DNA of 64,000 bases from an uncultured Clostridia bacterium (GCA_947366895.1 CANBBP010000002.1:124001-188000), one strand, 5' to 3'. Shown: positions 35,341 to 47,196, counted from the stretch's first letter. Translations and numbers: made by a program. The notes: generated from the sequence alone by a model not told the origin.

Positions 35341-35790
35341 ATGGAATGGGGTTATGTAATAGGTTTATTAGGAGTTGGTTTATGTGTGCTACTTTGTGGA
35401 ATAGGTTCTGCATTAGGTCTTAAAAAAACAGGGCAGGCTGCTGCTGGGATTTTATCAGAAGACCCTAAAAAATTTAGTAAAGCATTAGTTTTAGTTGTTC
35501 TTCCAGCAACACAAGGTATTTATGGCTTTGTTTTTGGTATTATTGCAATGGGTAGTATTACTACAGCTGCTGCTATGACTGTAAGTCAAGGTTTCCAAAT
35601 ATTACTTGCAGGTTTACCACTAGCATTCACTGGTTTTTTCTCAGCAATGTTCCAAGGTGCAACTGCTGCAAGTTGTATTCATGCTGTTGCTAAAAAAGAA
35701 AGTTTATCAGGTAAGTTAATTCTTTTCCCTGCAATGGTAGAAACTTATGCTATTTTAGCTCTTGTTATTTCTATTCTTTTAATATTTTAA
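35341..35790 (+). CDS. ntpK: V-type ATP synthase subunit K (membrane rotor)
   Basis: Duplicated hairpin; LPATQGIYGF and PAMVETYAIL. Confidence 0.96.
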   Translation: MEWGYVIGLLGVGLCVLLCGIGSALGLKKTGQAAAGILSEDPKKFSKALVLVVLPATQGIYGFVFGIIAMGSITTAAAMTVSQGFQILLAGLPLAFTGFFSAMFQGATAASCIHAVAKKESLSGKLILFPAMVETYAILALVISILLIF

Positions 35791-35916
35791 TATTTAATTT
35801 TTTATAAATATTTTAAGAATACACACAAAATTAATAAAAACCAACTTATATTAAATTTTTATAATTAACTTAAAAAATTAATATTAAAAAATAAAAATAA
35901 AAGGAAAGCGTTTGAA

Positions 35917-36495
35917 ATGCAAGGAGATGCTATTGTTAATCGCATTTTGGCAGATGGCAAATTAAAGGCTAATGAAATTTTAGAGGATGCAAAACAAAAA
36001 GCCTTTAAAATTAATAAAGAAGCCGAAGAATATGCTGTTTTAAAAAATGAAGAGGCTGAAAAATTAATTATTGAACGAGCAAGGCAAATAGAGGATAGAT
36101 ATGTTGTTTTATCACGAATTGAAGGCAACAAGATAATCCTTAATAAAAAACAAGAAGTATTAGCAGAACTTAAAAAGAAAGCTTTGGATATCCTTTTAAA
36201 GCAAGATAAAGATAAAATGCTTTCTTTGATTGAAAAAATGTTAAAAGAAAATGCTTCAAAAGGCGAGACACTAAAAGTAAATATTGATACAATTTCATTA
36301 AAAGATATAGAAAATTTAAAAATTGTTAAAACAAAAGAACTTAAAGTTGTTAAAAATAAAAATAAAGATGAAATAGGCCTTGTTTTATCTAGTAGTAATG
36401 TAGATAAAAATTTAACATTTTATGAACTTATAAATTCTGCATATGAAGAAAGTCAAGGCGAGATAGGTAAAATATTATTTCAAATAGAAAATTAG
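35917..36495 (+). CDS. ntpE: V-type ATP synthase subunit E
   Basis: Helical stalk subunit in operon order after K. Confidence 0.85.
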   Translation: MQGDAIVNRILADGKLKANEILEDAKQKAFKINKEAEEYAVLKNEEAEKLIIERARQIEDRYVVLSRIEGNKIILNKKQEVLAELKKKALDILLKQDKDKMLSLIEKMLKENASKGETLKVNIDTISLKDIENLKIVKTKELKVVKNKNKDEIGLVLSSSNVDKNLTFYELINSAYEESQGEIGKILFQIEN

Positions 36496-36563
36496 TTAAA
36501 AAATTAGTTTTTATAAAAGTTTTAAAAGTTAAAATTTTATTGTCAATGTAAAAGGAGTAAAAG

Positions 36564-37529
36564 ATGCGAGAAAGTTACTTGTATGCAAATGGTGTAGTGG
36601 CAAGTTTAAGTAATAACTTAATAACTAAAGAAACCTTTGCTAGAATGATTGATTGTAAAACAAATGTAGAAGCATTAAGCACTTTACAAGAAACAAGTTT
36701 TGCTTCTGGATTAGTTATAGAAACTCCTTTTCAAATAGAAGAACTACTTAATTTTGAAACTAAAAAACTTCTTAATTTTATAAAAGCAGAAAGTCCTATT
36801 GAAGAACTTATTTGGTATTTTGTATTACCATATGATTATAACAATATATCTGCTTATTGCAAATCTATTGTTTTAAATCAAAGTGCATCTACTTTTATAG
36901 AAGCAGAAGGATATTATGAAATTTCAAAAATAAAAGAATATGTATCCAGTAAAAGTTTTGATGCTTTTGATAATAAATTTATTAAGTCAGCTTTGTTAGA
37001 GTTTCAAATGCTGTCATCAAAACCAAATATAAAGGGTGATGAGGTTGACTTTATTTTTAAAAAATATTTGTATCAAAATCTAAGAGAAGTTTGTGGTAAA
37101 AATCAAATTATTAAAAAATTAGTTGAACTTAAAATAGATATTGAAAATATTTCTTGCTCTATGCGTGCAAATTCTCAGTATCATTTAGAACAACAAATTT
37201 TAGATGTTGCTACAGTTAATAAAGAAACTTTATTGGCTATCTTTAATAAAAATAAAGATGCTCTATACAAAGTTAAAGATGAAATTTTAACTAAGTTTGT
37301 AAAGCTTGCTTTACAAGAAAAAGCAAAATCATTTATAGAATATGAAAAACTAAGAAATCAGTTTCCATTTATGATTTTAGAAAAAAATAAAGATGATATA
37401 AATTCTATAGGTCCATTTGCTACATATTGTTTTAAAAAGGATATAGAAATAAAAAATGTTCGACTTATATTTTCTTATCACAATAATAACTTAAGCGACC
37501 AAATTAAAAAAAGATTTTTGGAGTGTTAA
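36564..37529 (+). CDS. ntpC: V-type ATP synthase subunit C
   Basis: YANGVVASLSNNLI start and operon position. Confidence 0.88.
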   Translation: MRESYLYANGVVASLSNNLITKETFARMIDCKTNVEALSTLQETSFASGLVIETPFQIEELLNFETKKLLNFIKAESPIEELIWYFVLPYDYNNISAYCKSIVLNQSASTFIEAEGYYEISKIKEYVSSKSFDAFDNKFIKSALLEFQMLSSKPNIKGDEVDFIFKKYLYQNLREVCGKNQIIKKLVELKIDIENISCSMRANSQYHLEQQILDVATVNKETLLAIFNKNKDALYKVKDEILTKFVKLALQEKAKSFIEYEKLRNQFPFMILEKNKDDINSIGPFATYCFKKDIEIKNVRLIFSYHNNNLSDQIKKRFLEC

Positions 37530-37532
37530 TAT

Positions 37533-37856
37533 ATGACGGATAAAATAGCAGTTATAGGAAGTAATGATAGTGTATTAATATTTAAAGCTGTAGGTTGTGA
37601 TGTTTTTGGAGTAAGTAATGAACAAAACACTAGAGTTGCACTTAATAAAGCAATTACAGAGTATAAGGTAATAATGATAACTGATGATTTTGCACCTTTT
37701 GTTGAAGATATTATTGAAGATACAAAACTTTCTAGTTATCCGGCTGTATTGGTAATTCCTAGTGGAACTAAAGTATCTAGTTATGCATTAGATAAAATTA
37801 GTGCAGATGTTGAAAAATCTTTAGGTGTAAATATACTTAAAAATAAGGAGAATTAA
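37533..37856 (+). CDS. ntpF: V-type ATP synthase subunit F
   Basis: [22 protein letters not shown]; operon position. Confidence 0.92.
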   Translation: MTDKIAVIGSNDSVLIFKAVGCDVFGVSNEQNTRVALNKAITEYKVIMITDDFAPFVEDIIEDTKLSSYPAVLVIPSGTKVSSYALDKISADVEKSLGVNILKNKEN

Positions 37857-37861
37857 AAACA

Positions 37862-39628
37862 ATGGAAGGAAAAGTTATTAAAGTTGCAGGACCACTCATT
37901 GTAGTTGAAAATATGCGTGAAGCTAAAATGTTTGATGTTGTGCGTATAGGTGAAAAAGGTCTTGTAGGTGAAATAATTGAAATGCGTGGCGATAAAGCCT
38001 CCGTTCAAGTTTATGAAGAAACTGGCGGTTTAGGACCTGGCGATAAAGTTGTTTCTACAAATGAACCTCTTTCTGTTGAACTAGCTCCTGGCTTAATAGA
38101 AGGAATTTTTGATGGTATTCAACGACCATTAAATAAAATAATGGATAAGTATGGTGACAAAATATCTCGTGGTATAGTTATAAATAATATCGACCATGAA
38201 AAAGTTTGGCACTTTTATCAAACTGCACAAGAAGGAGATGAAGTTTCAACTGGTGATGAATTGGGTTATGTAGATGAAACTATAGCAGTTAAACATAAAA
38301 TATTAGTTCCTTTTGGTGTGAGTGGTACAATAGTTAGTATCAAAGAAGGTGATTATACAGTTACTCAACCTGTTGCAGTTATTAAAACTAAAAATAATAA
38401 AAAAATAGAAATACCTATGTTACAAAAATGGCCTGTTAGAAAAGGTAGACCATATTATAAAAAATTAACTCCTAATGAGCCTATGGTAACAGGACAAAGA
38501 GTAATTGATACCCTTTTCCCTATTGCTAGGGGAGGAGTGGCCGCTGTTCCTGGTCCATTTGGTAGTGGTAAAACTGTTGTTCAACATCAGTTAGCAAAAT
38601 GGGCAGATGCAGATATAATTGTGTATGTAGGTTGTGGTGAAAGAGGAAATGAAATGACAGATGTTTTAAATGAATTTCCTAATCTTATAGACCCTAAAAC
38701 AAAACAACCTTTAATGAAAAGAACAGTTCTTATTGCAAATACAAGTGATATGCCAGTTGCTGCTCGTGAGGCTTCAATATATACTGGTATTACTATTGCT
38801 GAATATTTTAGAGATATGGGATATAATGTTGCAATTATGGCAGACTCTACTTCTCGTTGGGCAGAAGCACTCCGTGAAATGAGTGGTCGACTTGAAGAAA
38901 TGCCAGGTGAGGAAGGATATCCTGCTTATTTGGCAAGTAGACTTGCAGAATTTTATGAAAGAGCAGGAATAGTTACAACATTATCAACTAAAAAAGATAG
39001 AAATGGTTCAGTAACTGCTATAGGTGCAGTTTCTCCTCCAGGTGGCGATATGTCAGAGCCTGTAAGCCAGGCAACATTAAGAATAGTTAAAGTATTTTGG
39101 GGATTAAGTTACAGCCTTGCTTATAAAAGACATTTCCCAGCTATAGATTGGCTTGTTAGTTATTCCTTGTATGCCGACAAATTAAAAGAATGGTATAGCG
39201 ATAATGTTTCTTCTAAGTTTAATAGTTTAAAGCAATTTGTATCTAAAATATTGCAAGAAGAAAATGAATTGCTTGAAATAGTAAGATTAGTTGGTTCAGA
39301 TTCATTATCATATGAAGATAGAATAACTATGGAAACAGCAAAAATGATAAGAGAAGATTTTCTTCATCAAAATGCTTTTCATGAAGTTGATACATATACA
39401 TCTATAAATAAACAAAATAAGATGTTGCAACTTATTTTTAATTATCATAAACTAGCAAACGAAAATTTACAAAAAGGTATTGGTATAAGAGAAATCTTAA
39501 ACATTAAAACAAAAGAAAAAATAAGTAGAGCAAAATTCATAGAAGAAGATAATATTAAAGAATTTGATGCTATAAATAAAGAACTAAACAACGCATTTAA
39601 AGAACTAAATGTAAAAGAGGAGGACTAA
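37862..39628 (+). CDS. ntpA: V-type ATP synthase catalytic subunit A
   Basis: [49 protein letters not shown]. Confidence 0.98.
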   Translation: MEGKVIKVAGPLIVVENMREAKMFDVVRIGEKGLVGEIIEMRGDKASVQVYEETGGLGPGDKVVSTNEPLSVELAPGLIEGIFDGIQRPLNKIMDKYGDKISRGIVINNIDHEKVWHFYQTAQEGDEVSTGDELGYVDETIAVKHKILVPFGVSGTIVSIKEGDYTVTQPVAVIKTKNNKKIEIPMLQKWPVRKGRPYYKKLTPNEPMVTGQRVIDTLFPIARGGVAAVPGPFGSGKTVVQHQLAKWADADIIVYVGCGERGNEMTDVLNEFPNLIDPKTKQPLMKRTVLIANTSDMPVAAREASIYTGITIAEYFRDMGYNVAIMADSTSRWAEALREMSGRLEEMPGEEGYPAYLASRLAEFYERAGIVTTLSTKKDRNGSVTAIGAVSPPGGDMSEPVSQATLRIVKVFWGLSYSLAYKRHFPAIDWLVSYSLYADKLKEWYSDNVSSKFNSLKQFVSKILQEENELLEIVRLVGSDSLSYEDRITMETAKMIREDFLHQNAFHEVDTYTSINKQNKMLQLIFNYHKLANENLQKGIGIREILNIKTKEKISRAKFIEEDNIKEFDAINKELNNAFKELNVKEED

Positions 39629-39636
39629 CACTTAAT

Positions 39637-41013
39637 ATGATAAAAGAGTATAAAACAATTAAAGATGTAGTTGGCCCTCTTATGCTCGTTGAGGGAGTTG
39701 AAGGCGTTAAATATGATGAAATAGTTGAAATTGTTCAATCTAATGGTGAGATTCGCCGAGGGAAGGTTCTTGAAATAGAAAAAGATAAAGCACTTGTTCA
39801 ATTATTTGAAAGTGCTCAAGGCCTTGAGATTGCTACATCTAAGGCAAGATTTTTAGGAAAAAGCCAACAATTAAATGTTTCAGAAGATATGCTAGGTAGA
39901 GTTTTTGATGGGCTAGGCAATCCTCGTGATGATGGAGCCCCTATAATACCTAAAAAAAGTATGGATATTAATGGTGAACCTATTAACCCTGCTGCAAGAG
40001 ATTATCCTAACGAGTTTATTCAAACAGGAATATCTGCTATAGATGGTTTAAATACTTTAGTTCGTGGTCAAAAATTACCTGTTTTTTCTATGAGTGGTTT
40101 GCCTCATGCTAATCTTGCTGCTCAAATAGCTCATCAAGCAAAAGTATTAGGTAAAAATGATAAGTTTGCAGTTGTATTTTGTGCCATAGGTATTACTTTT
40201 GAAGAAGCAGAGTTTTTTATGGAAGATTTCAAAAAAACTGGTGCAATAGAAAGGTCTGTTATGTTTGTAAACCTTGCTAATGACCCTGCTATAGAAAGAA
40301 TTTCAACACCTAGAATGGCTCTTACATGTGCTGAATATTTAGCTTTTGAATTGGGTATGCATGTTTTAGTAATTATGACTGACATTACTAACTATGCAGA
40401 AGCTTTAAGAGAAATTTCTGCCGCTAGAAAAGAAGTGCCAGGTAGACGTGGCTATCCGGGATATATGTATACTGATTTAGCATCATTATATGAAAGAGCA
40501 GGAAGAATAAAAGGTAAAGAAGGCTCAATAACTCAAATACCTATTTTGACTATGCCTGAAGATGATAAAACTCACCCTATTCCAGATTTGACAGGTTACA
40601 TTACAGAAGGTCAAATTATACTTTCAAGAGAATTATTTAAAAAAGGTATTAATCCTCCTATTGATGTATTACCATCACTTTCTCGTTTAAAAGATAAAGG
40701 TATTGGTAAAGGTAAGACAAGAGAAGACCATAGTGATACTATGAATCAGCTTTTTTCAGCCTATGCAAGAGGTAAGGAAGCAAAGGAACTTGCAACTATT
40801 TTAGGCGAAAGTGCCTTAACTGACAGTGATAAAATATTTGCAAAATTTGCTGTTGAATTTGAAAAGAGATATATTAATCAAGGTTATGAAGAAAATAGAA
40901 GTATAGAGCAAACATTAAATATTGGTTGGGAACTTTTATCAATGTTGCCAGTTGAAGAATTAAAGAGAATAAGAATAGAATATATTCAAAAATATTTAAA
41001 GAAGAAGTCATAA
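39637..41013 (+). CDS. ntpB: V-type ATP synthase subunit B
   Basis: [47 protein letters not shown]. Confidence 0.98.
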   Translation: MIKEYKTIKDVVGPLMLVEGVEGVKYDEIVEIVQSNGEIRRGKVLEIEKDKALVQLFESAQGLEIATSKARFLGKSQQLNVSEDMLGRVFDGLGNPRDDGAPIIPKKSMDINGEPINPAARDYPNEFIQTGISAIDGLNTLVRGQKLPVFSMSGLPHANLAAQIAHQAKVLGKNDKFAVVFCAIGITFEEAEFFMEDFKKTGAIERSVMFVNLANDPAIERISTPRMALTCAEYLAFELGMHVLVIMTDITNYAEALREISAARKEVPGRRGYPGYMYTDLASLYERAGRIKGKEGSITQIPILTMPEDDKTHPIPDLTGYITEGQIILSRELFKKGINPPIDVLPSLSRLKDKGIGKGKTREDHSDTMNQLFSAYARGKEAKELATILGESALTDSDKIFAKFAVEFEKRYINQGYEENRSIEQTLNIGWELLSMLPVEELKRIRIEYIQKYLKKKS

Positions 41014-41199
41014 TTATTTTTTATATTACTGAATAAATTTTTCATGTTATTATGCTAATAATTTATTGTTAAAACCTTATATATTTTGTATGATAATAAT
41101 TAAAAAAACTTAGTTCCTTAAAATAAATATCAAATTTGAATTATAAATAATTAATTACTTTAATATAATTAGTTTAAAATTAAAAGGAGGGTTCTACTT

Positions 41200-41832
41200 A
41201 TGTCAAGATTAAATGTAAATCCTACAAGAATGCAGTTGAAAACTTTAAAAGGTAGACTTAATATTGCAGTAAGAGGTCATAAACTTTTAAAAGATAAAAC
41301 TGATGAAATGATAAGACGATTTTCATCTTTAGTAAAACAAAATTATTCCTTGCGTTCTCAAGTAGAAGAAGAAGTTCGTTTATTGTTAAAACAATTTTGT
41401 ATGGCAAAAGCATTTAATTCAACTAAGCAAATATCCTCTCTTTTTGCTTTTCCAAATTCAACAATAACAACAATGTTTAATACTAATTCTATTATGAATG
41501 TAGGAGTTCCTAGTATTAGTGTTATATTAAATGAAGTAAAAAATTTACCATATTCATATATTGATAGTAATCCTGAACTTGATATTTTAGTCCAAAAAAC
41601 TCAAAATATTATGCCAAAACTTATGGAACTAGCAAGTCTTGAAAAAACTTGTCAAATTTTAGCAAGTGAAATTGATAGAACAAAACGTAGAGTTAATGCT
41701 CTTGAATTTGTTATGATTCCTCAACTAACAGAAACCATTAAATATATTGCTATGAAAATAGAAGAAAATGATAGAGCTTCAAGAATAAGATTAATTAAAG
41801 TTAAATCAATGATTCAAAATAGAAATTCATAG
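41200..41832 (+). CDS. ntpD: V-type ATP synthase subunit D
   Basis: NVNPTRMQLKTLKGRL...GHKLLKDKTDEM; RRVNALEFVMIP. Confidence 0.96.
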   Translation: MSRLNVNPTRMQLKTLKGRLNIAVRGHKLLKDKTDEMIRRFSSLVKQNYSLRSQVEEEVRLLLKQFCMAKAFNSTKQISSLFAFPNSTITTMFNTNSIMNVGVPSISVILNEVKNLPYSYIDSNPELDILVQKTQNIMPKLMELASLEKTCQILASEIDRTKRRVNALEFVMIPQLTETIKYIAMKIEENDRASRIRLIKVKSMIQNRNS

Positions 41833-41901
41833 ATTTTCTTTATTAGAGTAAATTTAATTGTTAAATATATAATAAAATAATATATAATTTAAAAAAATTA
41901 T

Positions 41902-41933
41902 TAAAAGCCTTAAAGTTATTTAAGGTTTTTTTA
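41902..41933 (+). terminator. intrinsic terminator after V-ATPase operon
   Basis: aaagccttaaa gtta tttaaggttttttt. Confidence 0.7.
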
Positions 41934-42045
41934 TGTATTATATATTTTAGTATTTTATTTTTTATGAACTTATTAAATTATAAATTGAAAATAAAAAAAA
42001 TCTTTTAAACTTTAATTACTAATTTTTTTAAACAGGTGTAAAAAC

Positions 42046-42074
42046 TTGACTAAAAAAGATACTATATATATACT
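42046..42074 (+). promoter_or_regulatory. putative sigma-A promoter (TTGACT, 17 nt, TATACT)
   Basis: Direct reading upstream of the large surface protease gene. Confidence 0.5.
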
Positions 42075-42180
42075 AAATTATATAAAAGTATATATAATAC
42101 GCAATAAGAAGATACTAAAAAAGAATAAAAAACTTGTAAATAATTGCAAAAAATAAATTGAAAAATAAAAAAGGAAAGAT

Positions 42181-45100
42181 ATGAAAATTTTGTGTAAACA
42201 ATTTAAAAATGTTTTTGCAAAAAAAGTTTTTTTGCCTTTTCTTTTTATTGCCTTTTTTATTTTTTCATTTTCCTTATTAAATATTTTTACTAGTTTTCAA
42301 AAAATAAAGATTTTTGCAAATTCGTTTGAACAAAATTATCTTAATACCCAGCAGAAAGATGATAGTAAAATAGTTAATGCTGATATCTCTATGCCTTTAG
42401 TGAATATGGATAATATACCAACTGAATATTCATTATTTAATATAAAAACTATTATTGATAATTTTTCTCTAGAAAATAAAGGAAATAATGAAAATTTAAT
42501 AAAAAATGTTGGTACTCAAAAGGGCACATCTATTTGTTGGGCATTTGCTAGTTTAACAGCACTTGAAACCACTCTTTATAAAAGTGGAATAATACAAGCA
42601 AACGAAACTTTAAATTTTTCTGAACTAAATATGGCCTATGTTTCACAAGTTGTAAATCGTAATAGAGCAACTGTTTCAGGTGGCAATTTTGATTTAGCTT
42701 ATGAGTACTTATCAAGCGAATATGGCCCTGTTTATGAGCAAGAAGGAGAGGGATACAATTCGACAAATCAATCAAGATGGGCAACAGATAGTAGTGTAAC
42801 TTCATTCTATTCAACTAATTTCTATAATTCATCGCAAAAAGCAAATTATAGAGTTTTGGAAGCGATGTCATTCCCAGATAAAAATACATTAGAAACTGAT
42901 GAAGAAAAAACTAATTTAAGACTTGCTATAAAAAATCATATTCTTACATATGGTGGAGTAACATCTTCAATTTATATGGATTCCTCTAATTTGTTATTGT
43001 ATAATCAAACATATATTTGTACTAATGCTAACCTTAAACAAAATCACATGGTAACTCTAGTTGGTTGGGATGATGATTATACTGCTACAATAGGTGGCAA
43101 GACCTATGTTGGAGCATATATAGTGCAAAATTCAGCAGGTACAAATTTTGGCATGAATGGTTACTTTTATATAATGTATGATGATGCATTTGTAGAAAAT
43201 GATGTAAATGGTTTTACTAGAGTTGGAGTTGAACTTGATAACACTATTAACTATAACAATTTAAAAGAAACAAGTGTAAATAATAAATTTTTGACATATC
43301 ATTCAAGTACTTCAGGAAGTGGAGAAACTTCTTACAATATTAAAACTATTACTGATGATTTTTATGCCACTAATATATATAAAAAGGAAAATGTTTCAAA
43401 TCAGTTCATTTCAAGACTTAAGATACCTACAAGTTATAATAATAAGTCAAGTAAATTTTATGTCTATGTTTTAGATGGTTTAACTGGTGCAAATATTATT
43501 TCTTCAACTGCTATAAATTCTTATTTATCAAGTAATTTTAGCACTGCTACACAAGTAGAAAATAAATTTGCAGAAGGTGATGATAAATATCTATTTATCG
43601 CTAATCAAGCAACTTATTATACAATAGATTTAAAAGATAACATTTATATATCAGGTGAATATTTTGCTATTATAATAAAATATGTTAGTGGAAGTGTATT
43701 GCAATTATCAAATGATGATAGTTCGTTGTCACAGGCATATCAATTTACTTATAAATCAACCAATGCTATGGAGTGGTCATCATATTATACCAGTGATAAT
43801 AAACTTTCCATTTTGCCTATGATTGTACAAATGCAATATGACTTAGGTACTATAGATTATTCTTATGAAAATGTAAAAAAAGAATATGATGGAAAAAACG
43901 CAAATATTAAAGTAAATGTTTTAACAGATTGTGACTATCAAATTTATTATAACTTAACAAATAATATTAATGAATGGACAACTACAGTTCCTACTGTAAA
44001 AAATAGTGGAGAATATGATATTTGTTTTAAGATTGTAGCAGATTTTTATGAAACTATTGAAGATGTAATAAATGTTCAAATAGATAAAAAAGATATAACA
44101 GTTGTTGCTATTAGTGACCAAAAAGTTTATGGTGAAGGCGACCCAATTTTAAGTTATAGTTATACTGGCAATTATGAAACTCCTTCTTTTAGTGGAAGGC
44201 TTTCTCGTGAGAGTGGAGAAAATGTTGGTAGTTATAAAATAACAATAGGTTCATTAAAGTTAAATTCTAATTCGATTTTCAATCAAGATAATTATAATTT
44301 GGTTTTTGATAGTGCTGAAGTTTACTTTAATATTATTCAAAGAGAACTTTATATAACCCCAAATTTGACTTCTAAAATCTATGGCGATAACGACCCTGAA
44401 GAATTTACTTATTTATACACTAACATTGCTACAGGCGAAATACCAGGCTTTAATGGGTTATTAAGTAGAGAAACAGGTGAAAATGTTGGCAATTATGATA
44501 TAATTTTGAACACATTAACTTTAAAAGATAATCTTGCTGAAGATAGAACAAAAAAAGATTTTATAAGTACAAATTATAAATTAGTTTTGCAAAATTTTAA
44601 TAACAAATTTGTTATTAATAAAAGAGATTTGATTATAACACCTCAAGCTCATCAATCAAAAATTTATGGAGAATCTGACCCAGTTTTTACATATAATTAT
44701 TCAAATAATGTAAATGGTGAAATTCCTGTATTTTCTGGTAATTTATCAAGAATTGCGGGTGAAGATGCAGGAAATTATAATTATTTAATAGGTACTTTAA
44801 AATTAAATCAAAGTGATACTTTAAAAGAGGAAAATTACAATCTTGTTCTAAACTCAAAAGATAGATATTTTGCAATTACTTTTGGAGAACTAGAAGGTTG
44901 CAGTGTAAATAATATTAAAACCATTTATGATGGAAATTACTATTTTGTAACCCCAAGTAATTCTATATATAATGATGTAAATTTTAGTTTTAGTTTAGAT
45001 AAAGAAAGTTGGGTTGATAAAACTATTAAAATTAAGAATGCTGGTATTCACAATGTATTTGTAAAGTTCTCTAAAGACAATTATAGCGATACAATATTAA

Positions 45101-47196
45101 CAGCCACAATTGAAATTGAGACCCTTGAACTTGTTGTAACACCTATTGAAAATCAAACAAAAGTTTATGGCGAACAAAATGAAGAAATCAAATTTAATTA
45201 TAGTGGTAATTTACAAGGGGAAACACCTAAATTCACAGGTATGCTATCAAGAGAAATTGACTTAACATCTTCTAGTTTTGAAAGAGTAGGTGAGTACTTA
45301 ATTAACAAGGGAAATTTAGCATTAGATGATAATAATACTTTTTTAGCAGAAAATTATGTTCTTAAATTTAATTCAAATAATATAACTTTTGCAATAGTCC
45401 CTAGAGAAATAAAAGTAATACCAAATGCTAATCAGTTTAAATATTATAATACTAGCGATAATGTAATTAGTTATTCTTTTGAAGGGAATATGCAGGGAGA
45501 AACACCAACGTTTTTAGGTACATTAGAAAGGGAACCTGGAGAAAATGTTGGCAACTATAAAATAAAATTAGGTTCTCTTGAAATGCAAGATAATGGAAAT
45601 TTTAAATCTCATAATTATGTTTTAAAAATTACTGAAGATAGTTTTCTTGAAATATTACCTGCAAAAATAATAGTTAAAATTGAAAATAAGCAAATTTATT
45701 ATCCTGAAGAACCAATAACCGAATATCCATATGATATTTTAAATTTTAGTAATACAACAGGTTCTTATAAAGAAGGGGATAACCTTAATATAACATTTAT
45801 TTGTTTAGTAAATGATACTGGTTTAAAGGGTGCTTATAAGGTAAGTTGCAAAGCTTCTAATGAAAACTATGAAATTATTGTTCAAGAAGCAATATACGAA
45901 ATTTATTATCATGTTAAATTTATTGCTTATAATGAAGAGATAAAGTCCTTTACTGCAGAACATTTTTATACCTTAAATAATGAAGATTTTCCTAAAGTAG
46001 AGACTAAAGAAGGATATGTATTTGCTAACTGGTTAGTGCAAAATAGTAATGGAACTTTTTCAATTATTTCAGATAATTTTGTAGTAACATCAAATACAAC
46101 TATTGTAGCATTTATAGGGACACAGCAGTATACAATAAATTATGTTATTAATGGCGGAACTTTTAATCCATTAGTAACTAGTTATACTATTGAAACGCAA
46201 GATTTTTATCTTAATAATCCAATAAAACAAGGTTATACATTTTTAGGTTGGTATTTAAGTTCTAGCCTTACAGGTACTAAAATTACAAAAATAGAAAGGG
46301 GAAGTACTGGAGATATCACTCTTTATGCTAAATATGAAATAAACACATATGATATTTCTTTTAAAAAAGATGAAAATCTTCCATATTCAGTTGTGTATGA
46401 AGGAAAACCTGTTATTGAATATAATAATAGTTTTAAATTTAGTATAATATTAAAATCAGGATATACTCAATCTTATAATAAAATGAAGGTTTACGCAAAA
46501 AAAGTTATTAATACAAAATCCTTAGATTCAAAAGAGTTAAATAAAAAAGAAAATAACATTGTATTTAAGAAAATGACTGAAGAAGATGACATTATCGAAC
46601 TTATAAGGAATGAGGAAGGCTATTATATAATTGATAATATCTTTTGTGATTATGAAATTTTTTGTGAAAATATAACTTTAAATTCTTATAGCATATTTTT
46701 CTTAATAGATGATTATATCATAAAACAAATAAGAAAATCTCATGGTAGCAGTTTAAGTTTTTATGAATTTCCTGAAATACCTGAGAAAGAACATTATAAT
46801 GATACTATGCCTTACTGGAATATGGGAGAAATAGAAAGTGTAATTAAAGATGAAACAATTATTGCTAAATATGTTCCTAACGTACACACAATTACTTTTG
46901 TTATGCCTGATGGCAAAACTTATACAGCAAATGTTAATTATGGTGAAAATGTTTCAACCAAAATTTTAGAAGAGAATTATCATTTAGGTGTTTTTAATTA
47001 TTTTGTATTTAATAGTTCCCTTAATAATATAACAGGTGATAAAACAATTAAAGTCGCAATATATAGTAATGTATTTATTCTTTATATTGTTCTTGCTTGT
47101 GTTGCTATGATTGTAATTGTTATTGTTTCTGTAACTCTTATTAAAAAACGCAAAAGGGATACCTTTAACTGGTGGATATATACAAAGAGAAAATAG
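42181..47196 (+). CDS. cell-surface C1-type cysteine peptidase with MBG-like and InlB/Listeria-Bacteroides-type repeats
   Basis: N-terminal hydrophobic segment; GTSICWAFASLTALE, NHMVTLVGWDD, GAYIVQNSAGTNFGMNGYFYI; repeated KVYGEGDP...SFSGxLSRExGENVGxY units; GYTFLGWYLSSSLTGTKI; C-terminal TM. Confidence 0.9.
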   Translation: MKILCKQFKNVFAKKVFLPFLFIAFFIFSFSLLNIFTSFQKIKIFANSFEQNYLNTQQKDDSKIVNADISMPLVNMDNIPTEYSLFNIKTIIDNFSLENKGNNENLIKNVGTQKGTSICWAFASLTALETTLYKSGIIQANETLNFSELNMAYVSQVVNRNRATVSGGNFDLAYEYLSSEYGPVYEQEGEGYNSTNQSRWATDSSVTSFYSTNFYNSSQKANYRVLEAMSFPDKNTLETDEEKTNLRLAIKNHILTYGGVTSSIYMDSSNLLLYNQTYICTNANLKQNHMVTLVGWDDDYTATIGGKTYVGAYIVQNSAGTNFGMNGYFYIMYDDAFVENDVNGFTRVGVELDNTINYNNLKETSVNNKFLTYHSSTSGSGETSYNIKTITDDFYATNIYKKENVSNQFISRLKIPTSYNNKSSKFYVYVLDGLTGANIISSTAINSYLSSNFSTATQVENKFAEGDDKYLFIANQATYYTIDLKDNIYISGEYFAIIIKYVSGSVLQLSNDDSSLSQAYQFTYKSTNAMEWSSYYTSDNKLSILPMIVQMQYDLGTIDYSYENVKKEYDGKNANIKVNVLTDCDYQIYYNLTNNINEWTTTVPTVKNSGEYDICFKIVADFYETIEDVINVQIDKKDITVVAISDQKVYGEGDPILSYSYTGNYETPSFSGRLSRESGENVGSYKITIGSLKLNSNSIFNQDNYNLVFDSAEVYFNIIQRELYITPNLTSKIYGDNDPEEFTYLYTNIATGEIPGFNGLLSRETGENVGNYDIILNTLTLKDNLAEDRTKKDFISTNYKLVLQNFNNKFVINKRDLIITPQAHQSKIYGESDPVFTYNYSNNVNGEIPVFSGNLSRIAGEDAGNYNYLIGTLKLNQSDTLKEENYNLVLNSKDRYFAITFGELEGCSVNNIKTIYDGNYYFVTPSNSIYNDVNFSFSLDKESWVDKTIKIKNAGIHNVFVKFSKDNYSDTILTATIEIETLELVVTPIENQTKVYGEQNEEIKFNYSGNLQGETPKFTGMLSREIDLTSSSFERVGEYLINKGNLALDDNNTFLAENYVLKFNSNNITFAIVPREIKVIPNANQFKYYNTSDNVISYSFEGNMQGETPTFLGTLEREPGENVGNYKIKLGSLEMQDNGNFKSHNYVLKITEDSFLEILPAKIIVKIENKQIYYPEEPITEYPYDILNFSNTTGSYKEGDNLNITFICLVNDTGLKGAYKVSCKASNENYEIIVQEAIYEIYYHVKFIAYNEEIKSFTAEHFYTLNNEDFPKVETKEGYVFANWLVQNSNGTFSIISDNFVVTSNTTIVAFIGTQQYTINYVINGGTFNPLVTSYTIETQDFYLNNPIKQGYTFLGWYLSSSLTGTKITKIERGSTGDITLYAKYEINTYDISFKKDENLPYSVVYEGKPVIEYNNSFKFSIILKSGYTQSYNKMKVYAKKVINTKSLDSKELNKKENNIVFKKMTEEDDIIELIRNEEGYYIIDNIFCDYEIFCENITLNSYSIFFLIDDYIIKQIRKSHGSSLSFYEFPEIPEKEHYNDTMPYWNMGEIESVIKDETIIAKYVPNVHTITFVMPDGKTYTANVNYGENVSTKILEENYHLGVFNYFVFNSSLNNITGDKTIKVAIYSNVFILYIVLACVAMIVIVIVSVTLIKKRKRDTFNWWIYTKRK

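Noticed and set aside
40134-40385. Minus-strand ORF inside ntpB
   Set aside because: Antisense to a highly conserved gene.
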